Assembly (NCBI RefSeq): GCF_002901845.1
Contig: NZ_PPQE01000025.1
Coordinates: 166,808 to 230,807, forward strand
From: Staphylococcus hominis subsp. hominis
GTDB taxonomy: Bacteria > Bacillota > Bacilli > Staphylococcales > Staphylococcaceae
DNA length: 64,000 nucleotides
Direction of reading: 5' to 3'
Under the pieces are notes generated by a model that saw nothing but the letters and a program-made list of their open reading frames with translations, was not told the origin of the DNA and did no database searches. Both the position numbers and the translations under genes were made by a program. How positions within the stretch are numbered: position 1 is the stretch's first letter; every line of letters starts with the position of its first letter. This document shows positions 51,085 to 62,507 of the stretch, one piece after another.

Positions 51085-51372
51085 AGGTGATAAGTCAAAT
51101 ATTGATGTTTATAATGCAATAGTGTGATCATTGTTTGACTGAACTATTAAATAACCAATTATTCAAGCCAATATAGTAGGTAATACGGATTCAGAAGTGG
51201 TAAGTATGCCCGAAGTAGTAGTCAATTTGTTCAAGTAATGATTAATTATGAGGGCGATATTCCATCTTATCCAGTTCAAAATCAGTTAATACAATCTATT
51301 AGAAGACAAGTAGTTACAAATGGAGATAGTGAATTTACCCATAATTGGAGTGGATCCCCGGTTAGCTACTAA
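51085..51372 (+). pseudogene. Decayed gene fragment of unknown identity
   Basis: Between sufB and the DUF72 gene, pieces of coding-like sequence appear in changing frames. The longest is open from 51184 to the stop at 51370-51372 and reads YGFRSGKYARSSSQFVQVMI, then NYEGDIPSYPVQNQLIQSIR and RQVVTNGDSEFTHNWSGSPVSY, without a start or ribosome site. Upstream, TGDKSNIDVYNAIV and DHCLTELLNNQLFKPI occur in other frames, broken by stops. The amino-acid composition is that of a folded or secreted protein, not random AT-rich translation. I do not recognise the parent family. The remaining 51037-51540 region shows only AT-rich sequence. Confidence 0.45.
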
Positions 51373-51540
51373 TCAAAAGTGAATGATTTAATAGATTAAT
51401 TATTTTTACAAATTAATCAGTTATTAACGCGCACTTAGGGTGTTATAGTGACGATTTTAAAGTAATAAGAAAATGTAAAGTTAGTATACAACAAGTGATA
51501 TATTAATTTTGAATGTGGTATCATATATCTGGTGATAAAA

Positions 51541-52389
51541 ATGATTAATATCGGTCTAACTGGATGGGGAGATCATTATTCTTTATATGAAGATCTTGAA
51601 AGACAAACAGATAAATTACGTACGTATGCGAGTCATTTTCCTGTTGTTGAACTTGATGCCTCATATTATGCTATCCAACCTGAACGTAATATATTGAAAT
51701 GGATCAATGAAACACCAGATAAGTTTCAGTTTATCGTTAAGATTCATCAAGCATTGACGCTTCACTCAGATTATAAAACTTATGCTGATTCACGATCTGA
51801 ACTATTTAAACAATTTAGACACATGCTTGAACCACTGATTGCACATCATAAATTAGCAATGGTACTTGTGCAATTTCCACCTTGGTTTGATTGTACAGCT
51901 CAAAATATAAATTATATTTTGTATGTTCGACAACAGCTAGAAGATATCCCCATGTGTGTAGAATTTAGACATCAATCTTGGTTTAATTCCCAATTTAAAG
52001 AACAAACTTTAATGTTTTTAACCGAACATCAAATTATTCATGCGGTCGTAGATGAACCACAAATTAAAGATGGGTCTATACCGTTAGTCAATCGTATAAC
52101 TTCTAGTACTGCTTTTGTGCGTTATCATGGTAGAAATCAGCATGGTTGGACTAAAAAAGATATGACAGATCAAGAGTGGCGAGATGTCAGATATTTATAT
52201 AATTATAATGAAAATGAATTAAAAGATTTAGCGAATAAAGTTCAAATATTAGAACAAAAAGCTAAAAAGGTCTATGTCATTTTTAATAATAATTCTGGTG
52301 GTCATGCAGCTCAAAATGCTAAAACCTATCAAGATATTTTAGATATAGAGTATACAGGCTTAGCACCTCAGCAATTAAAATTTTTCTAA
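51541..52389 (+). CDS. DUF72 family protein (YunF-like)
   Basis: A 282-residue TIM-barrel-like DUF72 protein: start INIGLTGWGDHYSLY (residues 2-16), FPVVELDASYYAIQ, WINETPDKFQFIVKIHQALTLH, and YVIFNNNSGGHAAQNA at the C-terminus. The acidic and aromatic pattern resembles enzymes of the endonuclease IV/xylose isomerase type, but no activity is known. ATG 51541 has GGTGAT about 5 bp upstream; an in-frame GTG three codons earlier is inside it. It is followed by a TSUP permease and a YunD-like enzyme, the same trio as Bacillus yunF-yunE-yunD. Confidence 0.88.
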   Translation: MINIGLTGWGDHYSLYEDLERQTDKLRTYASHFPVVELDASYYAIQPERNILKWINETPDKFQFIVKIHQALTLHSDYKTYADSRSELFKQFRHMLEPLIAHHKLAMVLVQFPPWFDCTAQNINYILYVRQQLEDIPMCVEFRHQSWFNSQFKEQTLMFLTEHQIIHAVVDEPQIKDGSIPLVNRITSSTAFVRYHGRNQHGWTKKDMTDQEWRDVRYLYNYNENELKDLANKVQILEQKAKKVYVIFNNNSGGHAAQNAKTYQDILDIEYTGLAPQQLKFF

Positions 52390-52402
52390 GAGGCGAATTA
52401 TA

Positions 52403-53230
52403 ATGTTTTTAACAATGATTTTATTAGTTTTAATTGGATTATTATCTGCAGTATTAGGTTCTTTAGTAGGTATTGGTGGCGGTATAATTATCGTACCTAC
52501 TTTAGTGTATTTAGGAGTGAACCATCATCTGTTACACGGCATCACTACTCAGATTGCAATTGGTACGTCATCGGTTATTCTTATTGTAACTGGACTTTCT
52601 TCATCTGTTGGTTATTTGAAAACAAAGCAAGTAGATATTAAAAATGGCTCTATATTTTTATTTGGATTATTACCCGGTTCACTTATTGGTTCATTTTTAA
52701 GCAGATATTTAACATTAAATTCGTTTAATTTATACTTTGGTATTTTTATGATCTGTATATCTATTTTATTGATGATTAGACATAAAATTAAACCATTTAA
52801 AATATTCGATAAGGAAAAGTATCGTAAAACATACATCGATGCTAAAGGGATGACATATCATTATAGCGTTCCACCTATGTTTGCCTTCTTTGCTACATTA
52901 TTTATAGGTGTACTTACAGGTTTATTTGGGATTGGTGGTGGAGCGTTGATGACTCCTTTAATGCTTATAGTATTTAGATTTCCACCTCATGTAGCAGTAG
53001 GGACAAGCATGATGATGATTTTCTTTTCAAGTGTAATGAGTTCAATTGGTCATATTATTCAAGGTCATGTTGCTTGGTCATATTCAATTATTCTAATCAT
53101 TTCTAGTTATATTGGCGCTCAAATTGGAGTAAAAATAAATCACTCGATTAAATCAGAAACAGTAGTATTATTATTACGCACAGTAATGTTAATTATGGGT
53201 GTATATCTAATTATTAAATCGTTTCTATAA
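52403..53230 (+). CDS. TSUP/TauE-SafE family membrane permease (YunE-like)
   Basis: A 275-residue polytopic protein with about eight membrane helices and two copies of the family's glycine-rich motif, GSLVGIGGGIIIVPTLV near residue 20 and GLFGIGGGALMTPLML near 173. TSUP members export or import sulfite, sulfonates, thiosulfate or organic anions; the substrate here is not decided by sequence. It lies 13 bp after the DUF72 gene and 19 bp before the phosphoesterase, forming a compact operon. Confidence 0.88.
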   Translation: MFLTMILLVLIGLLSAVLGSLVGIGGGIIIVPTLVYLGVNHHLLHGITTQIAIGTSSVILIVTGLSSSVGYLKTKQVDIKNGSIFLFGLLPGSLIGSFLSRYLTLNSFNLYFGIFMICISILLMIRHKIKPFKIFDKEKYRKTYIDAKGMTYHYSVPPMFAFFATLFIGVLTGLFGIGGGALMTPLMLIVFRFPPHVAVGTSMMMIFFSSVMSSIGHIIQGHVAWSYSIILIISSYIGAQIGVKINHSIKSETVVLLLRTVMLIMGVYLIIKSFL

Positions 53231-53249
53231 AAAAACAGGAGGAATTTAA

Positions 53250-54581
53250 GTGAAGCTTACAATTTTTCATACAAATGACATTCATAGCCACCTTAATGAA
53301 TATGCACGTATTATGACGTACATGGCTGAACACCGACCTGAACTTCAACACCCTTCACTTTATTTAGATATTGGTGATCATGTTGATTTATCTACACCAG
53401 TAACAGAAGCAACTATGGGCAAAAAGAATGTTGAACTTTTAAATGAGGCTCATTGTGATATTGCTACAATTGGGAATAATGAAGGAATGACTATTTCTCA
53501 TGAAGCATTAAACAATCTTTACAATGATGCACAATTTAAAGTCATATGTGCTAATGTTTTAGACGAAGATGGCCACTTACCTCGTCATATTGCCACATCT
53601 TATATAAAAGAAATAGAGGATGTGCGCTTTTTATTTGTAGCAGCCACGGCACCTTTCACGCCATTCTATCGAGCACTTGATTGGATTGTGACAGACCCAT
53701 TAGAAGCCATCAAAGACGAAATTGAACAACGCAAAGGACAATACGATGTATTAATAGTTATGAGTCATGTAGGTGTCTTTTTTGATGAAAAATTATGTCA
53801 AGAAATCCCAGAGATAGACGTAATACTAGGAAGCCACACACATCATCATTTTAATCATGGTGAAGTCAATAATGGTGTACTTATGGCAGCAGCAGGGAAA
53901 TATGGATATTATCTTGGAGAAGTGAATTTAACGATTGAAAATAAAACAGTAATTACTAAAGAGGCTACATTACATCCAGTAGACACATTACCAGTCGTTA
54001 AAACACATTTTGATGAAGAAGGAAAAGATTTGATGAATAAGGCGATTATTAATAAGCCAGTTTCTTTATCTAGTAGAACAAATGTGATTACAAAAACGAC
54101 TTATTTACTTGCAGAAAGTGTGTATGAGTTTACAAATGCAGATTGTACAATTATTAATGCTGGATTAATCGTTAATAGTATCGAGGGCGATCAACTTACT
54201 GAATACGATATCCATACTATGTTACCTCATCCAATCAACTTAGTTCGTGTACGTTTGAAAGGTTCTGAATTGAAAAAGGTAATCTTAAAAAGTCAAAAGC
54301 AAGAATATATGTATGAACATGTCCAAGGGTTAGGATTTAGAGGCGATATTTTTGGTGGTTATATATTATATAAATGTGGATTTATTCAATCAGAACATCG
54401 CTTCTTTGTAGATGGACAAGAAATAGAAGATAACCGTACCTATATATTAGGAACTGTAGATATGTATACATTTGGAAGATATTTCCCATTATTAAAAGGA
54501 ACATCGATTGATTATTTAATGCCGGAATTTTTAAGAGATATCTTTAAAGAAAAATTAATTCAAATGCATCATTCTTCTTAG
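53250..54581 (+). CDS. 5'-nucleotidase-type metallophosphoesterase (YunD-like)
   Basis: A 443-residue cytoplasmic member of the 5'-nucleotidase/UDP-sugar hydrolase family. The two-metal site is visible: FHTNDIHSHLNE (Asp10, His12), DIGDHVDLS, GNNEGM, MSHVGV and GSHTHHHF. The C-terminal domain holds the substrate-binding region (NAGLIVNSIEGDQLTEYDIHTMLPHPI). No signal peptide is seen, unlike secreted nucleotidases such as AdsA. The GTG start has AGGAGG 8 bp upstream. No terminator follows clearly; lipA starts 111 bp later with its own candidate promoter region. Confidence 0.9.
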   Translation: MKLTIFHTNDIHSHLNEYARIMTYMAEHRPELQHPSLYLDIGDHVDLSTPVTEATMGKKNVELLNEAHCDIATIGNNEGMTISHEALNNLYNDAQFKVICANVLDEDGHLPRHIATSYIKEIEDVRFLFVAATAPFTPFYRALDWIVTDPLEAIKDEIEQRKGQYDVLIVMSHVGVFFDEKLCQEIPEIDVILGSHTHHHFNHGEVNNGVLMAAAGKYGYYLGEVNLTIENKTVITKEATLHPVDTLPVVKTHFDEEGKDLMNKAIINKPVSLSSRTNVITKTTYLLAESVYEFTNADCTIINAGLIVNSIEGDQLTEYDIHTMLPHPINLVRVRLKGSELKKVILKSQKQEYMYEHVQGLGFRGDIFGGYILYKCGFIQSEHRFFVDGQEIEDNRTYILGTVDMYTFGRYFPLLKGTSIDYLMPEFLRDIFKEKLIQMHHSS

Positions 54582-54692
54582 TACACAAATGTTCATAGTT
54601 ATGTCTTAATTTTATAAGTTATTACATTTTAATTTAATGTAAATTTCGTTATAATAGTTGAAGATAGATTAAACAGGAGGGTATGTGTTGTT

Positions 54693-55613
54693 ATGGCTAC
54701 TAAAAATGAAGAGATTTTACGTAAACCAGATTGGTTGAAAATAAAGCTAAACACTAATGAAAACTACATCGGCCTCAAGAAAATGATGCGTGAGAAAAAT
54801 TTACATACAGTTTGTGAAGAAGCAAAATGTCCAAATATACATGAATGTTGGGGAGCTAGACGTACGGCTACATTTATGATTTTAGGTGCGGTATGTACAA
54901 GAGCTTGTCGTTTCTGTGCAGTAAAAACTGGCTTACCTAATGAACTAGATTTAAATGAACCAGAACGTGTTGCAGAGTCTGTAGAACTAATGAATCTTAA
55001 ACATGTTGTTATCACAGCTGTTGCACGTGATGATTTAAGAGATGCAGGGTCTAATGTATATGCAGAAACAGTTCGTAAAGTACGTGAACGTAATCCATAT
55101 ACGACAATTGAAATTTTACCGTCAGATATGGGTGGGGATTATGAAGCACTTGAAACACTAATGGCTTCAAGACCAGATATTTTAAACCATAACATTGAAA
55201 CAGTACGACGCTTAACTCCAAGAGTTCGTGCGCGTGCGACTTACGACAGAACATTAGAATTCTTACGTCGTTCTAAAGAGTTACAACCTGATATTCCAAC
55301 TAAATCAAGTTTAATGGTAGGTTTAGGTGAAACATTGGAAGAAATTTATGAAACAATGGATGACTTACGTGCAAATGATGTTGATATTTTAACAATTGGT
55401 CAGTATTTACAACCATCACGTAAACACTTAAAAGTTGAAAAATACTATACTCCATTAGAATTTGGTAAATTAAGAAAAATTGCAATGGAAAAAGGATTTA
55501 AACATTGTGAAGCTGGTCCAATGGTACGAAGTTCTTATCATGCTGATGAACAAGTAAATGAAGCGGCAAAAGAAAAACACCGTCTTGGAGAAGAACAGTT
55601 ACAACAAAAATAA
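54693..55613 (+). CDS. lipA: Lipoyl synthase
   Basis: LipA is the radical-SAM enzyme that inserts two sulfurs into octanoyl groups to make lipoyl cofactors. The 306-residue protein has the auxiliary cluster motif [12 protein letters not shown] (the sacrificial sulfur source) and the radical-SAM motif [10 protein letters not shown], plus the C-terminal RSSYHADEQ serine. It depends on Fe-S clusters made by the upstream Suf system. A TATAAT lies about 40 bp upstream and CAGGAGGG precedes the ATG. The lipoyl acceptor GcvH is also in the window. A terminator follows. Confidence 0.97.
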   Translation: MATKNEEILRKPDWLKIKLNTNENYIGLKKMMREKNLHTVCEEAKCPNIHECWGARRTATFMILGAVCTRACRFCAVKTGLPNELDLNEPERVAESVELMNLKHVVITAVARDDLRDAGSNVYAETVRKVRERNPYTTIEILPSDMGGDYEALETLMASRPDILNHNIETVRRLTPRVRARATYDRTLEFLRRSKELQPDIPTKSSLMVGLGETLEEIYETMDDLRANDVDILTIGQYLQPSRKHLKVEKYYTPLEFGKLRKIAMEKGFKHCEAGPMVRSSYHADEQVNEAAKEKHRLGEEQLQQK

Positions 55614-55740
55614 TATTAACCCAAAAATTTAAAATAAACTTTCTTTTAAGCGATATCACATAATGAAGTCATATTATCTTATGAAACAATGATATGAGTA
55701 CATAAAGTCAATTAAGAATGTTTATTAATAGGTAGATGCT

Positions 55741-55787
55741 AAAACTTAGATTGCTCTTTTTCTTTAAAATAGGCAATCTAAGTTTTT
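55741..55787 (+). terminator. Terminator between lipA and yutD
   Basis: AAAACTTAGATTGC and GCAATCTAAGTTTTT form a 14-bp stem with a long loop and T run, about 130 bp after lipA. Confidence 0.8.
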
Positions 55788-55816
55788 ATTATAATTATAA
55801 TTAAAGGTGACTTATT

Positions 55817-56203
55817 ATGATTAGAGTTAATCAACAGTATTTTGAATTAATTGAAGATTATAGAGAATGCTTTGATGAAGAATTATTTGCTTCAAGATAT
55901 TCAGATATACTTGATAAATATGATTTTGTAGTTGGAGATTTTGGTTATGATCAATTACGTTTAAAAGGATTTTATAAAGATTCAAATAAAAAAGCTGAAA
56001 TTTCAAAACGTTTTTCAACCATCCAAGATTATATTTTGGAATATTGTAATTTTGGTTGTCCATATTTTATAGTGAGACATATTAATGAGAATGAACGATT
56101 AGAATTAACTAGTGTAGATGAAGTAGAAGATAAATTGCATGATGTGAAAATAAAACCAACAATACAAACTACACAATCTACTGAAAAAAAGAATAATAAA
56201 TAA
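55817..56203 (+). CDS. yutD: YutD-like protein (DUF1027)
   Basis: A 128-residue cytoplasmic protein of the YutD family. The motif YDFVVGDFGYDQLRLKGFY (about residues 35-53) and EYCNFGCPYFIVRHI (about 75-89), with one CxxxxC-like pair, are characteristic. AGGTGAC is 6 bp before the ATG. Gene order (lipA-yutD) matches Bacillus. Function unknown. The C-terminal 20 residues are low-complexity (TTQSTEKKNNK). Convergent with the DUF3055 gene across a strong terminator. Confidence 0.85.
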   Translation: MIRVNQQYFELIEDYRECFDEELFASRYSDILDKYDFVVGDFGYDQLRLKGFYKDSNKKAEISKRFSTIQDYILEYCNFGCPYFIVRHINENERLELTSVDEVEDKLHDVKIKPTIQTTQSTEKKNNK

Positions 56204-56257
56204 TGAAAGGTCAAAACAATGATATTCACAAAATATACATTGTTTTGACCTTTCATT
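56202..56257 (+). terminator. Very long bidirectional terminator
   Basis: AATGAAAGGTCAAAACAATG (56202-56221) and CATTGTTTTGACCTTTCATT (56238-56257) are a perfect 20-bp inverted repeat with a 16-nt AT-rich loop. Its ends coincide with the stop codons of the two convergent genes. Confidence 0.85.
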
Positions 56258-56523
56258 TATTGAATAACTTGATTTAGATATTCAATGATTTCTTCGCTTT
56301 CTTCTTGAGAGACACCTAATATATGAGCAATATATCCTTCTTCTTCAATATCGTCTGTGCCTATGATGCCAAATTTATTAGTTTGAAGATTTAATACCAG
56401 TGTTTTGCCGTAATGACGATCGGTCTGAATAAGCATTAAATCATAGCGACTATGTTCACCTACAAATCCTACAAATTGTGCTTGCGATTGTTCCTCATCA
56501 TCGTACAGAAACATATCTATCAT
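56257..56523 (-). CDS. DUF3055 family protein
   Basis: An 88-residue acidic protein. The pattern AQFVGFVGEHSRYDLMLIQTDRHYGKTLVLNLQ and the C-terminal EEEGYIAHILGVSQEE agree with the DUF3055 family of Firmicutes. AAGGAG lies 10 bp before ATG 56523; three codons earlier is another ATG but only 1 bp from that site, so the shorter form is preferred, though the ~91-residue form cannot be excluded. It is convergent with yutD. Function unknown. Confidence 0.75.
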   Translation of the reverse strand: MIDMFLYDDEEQSQAQFVGFVGEHSRYDLMLIQTDRHYGKTLVLNLQTNKFGIIGTDDIEEEGYIAHILGVSQEESEEIIEYLNQVIQ

Positions 56524-56625
56524 ATCAGTCATGCTCCTTTATTTTTAATATGTGAAATTAGTATAACGACAAATGATGCATGATGCAAAACTATGATATG
56601 ATAATAATAATAAGAGGTGACCGAT

Positions 56626-57060
56626 ATGTATTTTGTAGATAAAGATAAATTAGCACTTAAAATAAAATATTTAAATCAGCTTATTAAGGATTATGAAACA
56701 AATAAATCAAATCATTATGCATTTGAACGTATTGCGCAAATGTTAATTGAATCATCAGTAGATATTGGAAATATGATTATTGACGCTTTTATTTTGAGAG
56801 ATCCTGGTAACTATAAAGATGTTATTGATATTTTAGAACTTGAAGGGGTGATTTCCAAAGATACACAAAACCATATTAATGATACAGTTGAAATCAGAAA
56901 ACAGTTTGCACATCATTATACAGAATTAGAAGTTGAAACACTTGTACCATTATTTGACACCTCAATACCGTATTATCGACAATTTGTGAAAGAAGTTACT
57001 CAATTTCTAAAAAAAGAAAATGTGCCAATTACCGCTTTTGGAAAAGGAGATTATTCATAA
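56626..57060 (+). CDS. yutE: HepT-like DUF86 (HEPN-fold) protein
   Basis: A 144-residue helical protein of the DUF86/HepT family (YutE in Bacillus). Near the C-terminus it keeps the HEPN ribonuclease motif RKQFAHHY (Arg91, His96, Tyr98; R-x4-H-x-Y). Characterised HepT toxins pair with an MntA nucleotidyltransferase antitoxin; no such GSX10DxD gene is adjacent here. Start 56626 follows AGAGGTGAC. Its TAA overlaps the ATG of yutF, so it is coupled to a phosphatase gene instead. It may be a housekeeping nuclease or an orphan toxin relative. Confidence 0.82.
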   Translation: MYFVDKDKLALKIKYLNQLIKDYETNKSNHYAFERIAQMLIESSVDIGNMIIDAFILRDPGNYKDVIDILELEGVISKDTQNHINDTVEIRKQFAHHYTELEVETLVPLFDTSIPYYRQFVKEVTQFLKKENVPITAFGKGDYS

Positions 57061-57848
57061 TGAAAAATTATAAAGGTTATTTAATCGATTTAGATGGAAC
57101 AATGTATATGGGTACAGCAGAAATTGATGGTGCTGCTCAATTTATCGATTATTTGAACAAAAACGATATTCCTCATTTATATGTTACTAATAACTCTACT
57201 AAGACGCCTGAAGAAGTAACAGAAAAGTTAAAAGAAATGAAGATTGACGCTAAACCAGACGAAGTAGTTACTTCTGCTCTAGCTACGGCAAATTACATTG
57301 CAGAAGAAAATAGTCAAGCTAGTGTGTATATGCTAGGAGGTAATGGTTTAAGAACAGCATTAACCGATGCAGGTTTAACCGTAAAAGAAGATGAGAATGT
57401 AGATTACGTAGTTATCGGTTTAGATGAAGCAGTCACATATGAAAAACTTGCAATAGCTACTTTAGCAGTACGTAAAGGTGCAAAATTTATCTCTACGAAT
57501 CCAGATGTCTCAATTCCTAAAGAAAGAGGCTTCTTACCTGGAAATGGAGCTATTACAAGTGTAGTTAGTGTATCTACTGGACAACAGCCACAATTTATTG
57601 GTAAACCAGAAACCATAATCATGCAAATTGCTTTAGATATATTGAAACTAGATAAGTCTGAAGTGGCTATGGTGGGAGATTTGTATGATACAGATATAAT
57701 GTCTGGTATTAATGTGGGGATGGATACGGTACATGTACAAACAGGTGTAACATCTTATGAAGAAATTCAAACTAAACAACCAAAGCCAACCTATTCATTT
57801 AAAGATTTGAATGTGGCTATAGCTGAATTAGAAAGTAATACTAATTAA
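57060..57848 (+). CDS. yutF: NagD-like HAD phosphatase (YutF-like)
   Basis: A 262-residue haloacid-dehalogenase phosphatase of the NagD/AraL type: motif [12 protein letters not shown] (nucleophile Asp10), motif [13 protein letters not shown], a C2-type cap, motif III Lys in GKPETIIMQ, and motif [16 protein letters not shown]. Relatives hydrolyse sugar or nucleotide monophosphates with low specificity. The ATG overlaps the yutE stop. A terminator follows 20 bp after the stop, ending a two-gene unit. Confidence 0.92.
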   Translation: MKNYKGYLIDLDGTMYMGTAEIDGAAQFIDYLNKNDIPHLYVTNNSTKTPEEVTEKLKEMKIDAKPDEVVTSALATANYIAEENSQASVYMLGGNGLRTALTDAGLTVKEDENVDYVVIGLDEAVTYEKLAIATLAVRKGAKFISTNPDVSIPKERGFLPGNGAITSVVSVSTGQQPQFIGKPETIIMQIALDILKLDKSEVAMVGDLYDTDIMSGINVGMDTVHVQTGVTSYEEIQTKQPKPTYSFKDLNVAIAELESNTN

Positions 57849-57867
57849 TAAAAATAATTTCTATGAT

Positions 57868-57914
57868 AACTTCTTATTACTTAAATTGATGATATGAGTA
57901 ATAAGAAGTTTTTA
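57868..57914 (+). terminator. Terminator after yutF
   Basis: AACTTCTTATTACT pairs with AGTAATAAGAAGTT around an AT-rich loop and ends in TTTTATA. The rest of the 58.2-kb-side gap (57915-58190) is AT-rich and should contain the dlt promoter; I could not place it with confidence. Confidence 0.75.
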
Positions 57915-58207
57915 TATCTAACAGTTTTGTTATGCTCTGTGTAATTGTGATATGTAACCATTAGTACTAATATATAGAATATCAAAGATAAGAATAAGGA
58001 CATATCGGATAAGATAGATACATATTTAACACTCGCTAATTATTATATAAAATAAATTTGATATATAATTAATATTTTTATATAATAAAGTGTAAAAATA
58101 AAAGTGCGATATAATATTTCTTGATAGTAAGATAACTTTACTAAATATAAAATAAGTAGAATTGTTCTTCAAAATAAATAGCAATGTTTGTGAGGTGCAA
58201 TATTCAA

Positions 58208-58354
58208 TTGAGAGAAACTAAAAAAATAAGTGTTTTTTATGAAAAAGCAAAACCATATCTACTGACTATTCTATACTTAGCAATTTTTATAGCTTTGTAT
58301 CTTATATATGGTTCAGGCGATACACATAATAACTTTATATATAACGAATTCTAG
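58208..58354 (+). CDS. dltX: Teichoic acid D-Ala incorporation-associated protein DltX
   Basis: A 48-residue membrane protein that opens the dlt operon. It has a basic N-terminus ([17 protein letters not shown]), one membrane helix (about residues 18-35), and the conserved C-terminal motif NNFIYNEF, which is the DltX hallmark thought to contact DltB or accept the D-alanyl group. The start is TTG 58208 with GAGGTG 10 bp upstream; no ATG is available in the right place. It lies 14 bp before dltA. The gene is short and easily missed. Confidence 0.85.
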   Translation: MRETKKISVFYEKAKPYLLTILYLAIFIALYLIYGSGDTHNNFIYNEF

Positions 58355-58368
58355 TAAGGAGTCAAAGG

Positions 58369-59823
58369 ATGACAGATATTATAAATTTAATTAATGATAT
58401 TGGACAAAGAAATCCAGATCGAGTAGCTATTAGACATAAATCAGATGAGTTAACGTATCGTCAACTTATAGAAGAATCTAGTAAGCTAGCACATTATTTG
58501 CAAGATACAAATAAACCATTAATCATCTATGGTCATATGTCACCATATATGGTAGTTGGAATGATAGGAGCAATCAAAGCAGGATGTGGCTATGTCCCAA
58601 TTGATACGTCAGTTCCAATAGAACGTGTAGAAATGATTATGAATAAAGTAGATCCAACATTTATTTTAAATACAACTGATTCAAGTGTGAATCAACCAAG
58701 GAAAGAACTTACAATCGAAGATATTAAACATTCTGATTATCCTATTGTTTTTGATAGTCAAATGGATAAAACAGATGTTGTTTATACTATATTCACTTCT
58801 GGTTCTACAGGTGAGCCTAAAGGTGTGCAAATTGAGTATGCGAGTTTAATAGAATTTGCAGAATGGATGGTCTCATTAAATGAAACAGATAATCATCAGG
58901 AGTGGTTGAACCAAGCACCATTTTCATTTGATTTATCTGTAATGGCAATTTATCCATGTTTAACATCTGGTGGAACACTTAACTTAGTAGATAAAGATAT
59001 GATAAAAAAACCGAAGTTATTAAATGAAATGCTTGTTCAAACGCCAATTAATGCTTGGGTATCAACACCATCATTTATAGAAATGTGTTTATTACTTCCT
59101 AACCTTAATGAAAAAGATTATCCAAGTTTAAATCATTTCTTCTTTTGTGGAGAAATTTTACCGCATAGAACAGCTAAAGCACTTGTTGATAGATATCCAA
59201 ATGCAATTGTTTATAACACATATGGACCAACGGAAGCGACAGTTGCAGTTACTGGTGTAAAAATCACACCCGAGATTTTAGAACGTTATAATCCACTTCC
59301 AGTAGGTGTAGCAAGACCGAATACTACACTATCAACAACTGATGAAGGTGAACTTGTTATTAAAGGAACAAGTGTGAGTTTAGGATATCTAAAAAACAAA
59401 GAAAAAACTGAAGCAGTATTTAAGTTTGATAATGGCGTTCGCATTTATCACACGGGTGATAAAGCTATTGAAAAAGATGGTTATTGGTTTATCCAAGGAC
59501 GTATCGATTTTCAAATAAAGTTAAACGGTTATCGCATGGAACTAGAAGAAATTGAAACACAACTAAGACACTCAAAATACGTTAGAGAAACTGTTGTTGT
59601 GCCAATTTATAAAAATGGAAAAGTTGTTTATCTTGTAGGTGCTATTGTACCTACTAAAAAAGTTGATAATGACTTAGAGATGACCAGAAACATTAAAAAT
59701 GAATTGAAATCTCGCTTACCTGAATATATGATTCCGAGAAAATTCGTTTGGATGGAACAACTTCCATTAACATCAAATGGAAAACTTGATCGTAAACAAG
59801 TTGCAGAGGATATCGACGCATGA
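58369..59823 (+). CDS. dltA: D-alanine--poly(phosphoribitol) ligase subunit 1
   Basis: DltA activates D-alanine as an adenylate and loads it onto DltC, the first step of teichoic-acid D-alanylation, which lowers cell-surface negative charge. The 484-residue adenylation enzyme has [24 protein letters not shown], the DxxK-type region [21 protein letters not shown], and the C-terminal catalytic lysine in [17 protein letters not shown] precedes the ATG. It overlaps dltB by 4 bp. Expression in staphylococci is usually set by GraRS and related systems, but no binding site is evident here. Confidence 0.97.
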   Translation: MTDIINLINDIGQRNPDRVAIRHKSDELTYRQLIEESSKLAHYLQDTNKPLIIYGHMSPYMVVGMIGAIKAGCGYVPIDTSVPIERVEMIMNKVDPTFILNTTDSSVNQPRKELTIEDIKHSDYPIVFDSQMDKTDVVYTIFTSGSTGEPKGVQIEYASLIEFAEWMVSLNETDNHQEWLNQAPFSFDLSVMAIYPCLTSGGTLNLVDKDMIKKPKLLNEMLVQTPINAWVSTPSFIEMCLLLPNLNEKDYPSLNHFFFCGEILPHRTAKALVDRYPNAIVYNTYGPTEATVAVTGVKITPEILERYNPLPVGVARPNTTLSTTDEGELVIKGTSVSLGYLKNKEKTEAVFKFDNGVRIYHTGDKAIEKDGYWFIQGRIDFQIKLNGYRMELEEIETQLRHSKYVRETVVVPIYKNGKVVYLVGAIVPTKKVDNDLEMTRNIKNELKSRLPEYMIPRKFVWMEQLPLTSNGKLDRKQVAEDIDA

Positions 59824-61034
59824 TTCCTTATGGTACGTTTACCTTCTTCTTAGTCGCATTTATCGTTCTTTTACCAGTCATCATACTCGGATTTTTAGGT
59901 AAGCGAAGCTATGTATATAATGGGATAAGTACAGTGATTATGATTGTGATTATTTTCTCTTCAGATACATACAATTTATTTGGACAGAAATATTTAAGTG
60001 TTCAATTAATCAGTTTTGTAATTTATTTAATATGGCAAGTGCTATTAATCATGTGGTATTACAAATCACGACAAAAAAATAATACTTTTATTAAATTTTT
60101 AATTATTATGATTTTATCTATTTTACCTTTAGCACTTGTTAAAATATTACAAAGTTCATGGTTAGGTGGACATCAAATACATTTCCATGAACATAAGTTA
60201 ATTGAATTTGTCGGATTCTTAGGAATCTCATATGTTACTTTTAAAAGTGTACAACTTATAATGGAAATTAGAGATGGTTCTATTAAAGAAATTAAAGTGG
60301 GGAAATTGATTCAATTTATTTCATTCTTTCCAACAGTATCTTCAGGACCCATCGACCGTTATAAACGTTTTGTCAAAGACGATAAAAAAATACCAACTGG
60401 TGAGCAATACAGAGGTATGGTAGTTAAAGCGATTCATATGATTATGATGGGCTTCTTATATAAATATATTATTGCTCATTTAATTAATGTATATGCAATT
60501 ATGCCATTATTAATGCATTTACATGGTTTTACTCATAAATGGTTATATATGTATGCCTATAGCTTTTACTTATTTTTTGACTTTGCAGGTTATAGTTTAT
60601 TTGCAATAGCAGTGAGTTATCTATATGGCATTAATACACCACCAAACTTTAAACAGCCGTTTAAAGCACGTAACATTAAAGATTTCTGGAATAGATGGCA
60701 TATGTCATTATCATTCTGGTTTAGAGACTGTGTTTATATGAGAACATTGTTCTATATGTCTCGTAAAAAAATAATGAAGAATCAATTTGCAATGTCAAAT
60801 TTTGCCTTCTTCTTAAATTTCTTTATTATGGGTGTATGGCACGGATTAGAAGTATTTTATATTGTATATGGTATTTATCACGGTTTAATGTTTATCGGAT
60901 ATGGATATTATGAACGCTGGAGAAAGAAACATCCACCTCGCTTTCAAAATGGTTTTGCTACAGCATTAAGTGTTATTATCACATTCCATTTTGTAGCATT
61001 TGGCTTCTTAATATTCTCAGGAAAATTAATTTAA
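59820..61034 (+). CDS. dltB: D-alanyl transfer protein DltB (MBOAT family)
   Basis: DltB is a membrane-bound O-acyltransferase that moves D-alanine across or to the outer leaflet. The 404-residue protein has about eleven hydrophobic segments, the MBOAT motif region [21 protein letters not shown] and the catalytic histidine in [22 protein letters not shown]. The ATG overlaps dltA (ATGA). It is followed by dltC after 12 bp. Nothing unusual in length. Confidence 0.97.
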   Translation: MIPYGTFTFFLVAFIVLLPVIILGFLGKRSYVYNGISTVIMIVIIFSSDTYNLFGQKYLSVQLISFVIYLIWQVLLIMWYYKSRQKNNTFIKFLIIMILSILPLALVKILQSSWLGGHQIHFHEHKLIEFVGFLGISYVTFKSVQLIMEIRDGSIKEIKVGKLIQFISFFPTVSSGPIDRYKRFVKDDKKIPTGEQYRGMVVKAIHMIMMGFLYKYIIAHLINVYAIMPLLMHLHGFTHKWLYMYAYSFYLFFDFAGYSLFAIAVSYLYGINTPPNFKQPFKARNIKDFWNRWHMSLSFWFRDCVYMRTLFYMSRKKIMKNQFAMSNFAFFLNFFIMGVWHGLEVFYIVYGIYHGLMFIGYGYYERWRKKHPPRFQNGFATALSVIITFHFVAFGFLIFSGKLI

Positions 61035-61046
61035 AGGGAGAAATAA

Positions 61047-62443
<1,397 letters not shown>

Positions 62444-62448
62444 TAAAT

Positions 62449-62497
62449 GAAAAAAGACACCCTATTCTGATTAAATACTGAATGTAGGGTGTCTTTA
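62449..62497 (+). terminator. Bidirectional terminator after dltD
   Basis: AAAGACACCCTA and TAGGGTGTCTTT form a 12-bp GC-containing stem with an AT loop, between convergent dltD and the NifU-like gene. Confidence 0.9.
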
Positions 62498-62507
62498 ATT
62501 TATATCG

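Noticed and set aside
56626..57060. A classical HepT/MntA toxin-antitoxin locus
   Set aside because: No nucleotidyltransferase gene with a GSX10DxD motif adjoins the HepT-like gene; the coupled neighbour is a phosphatase.
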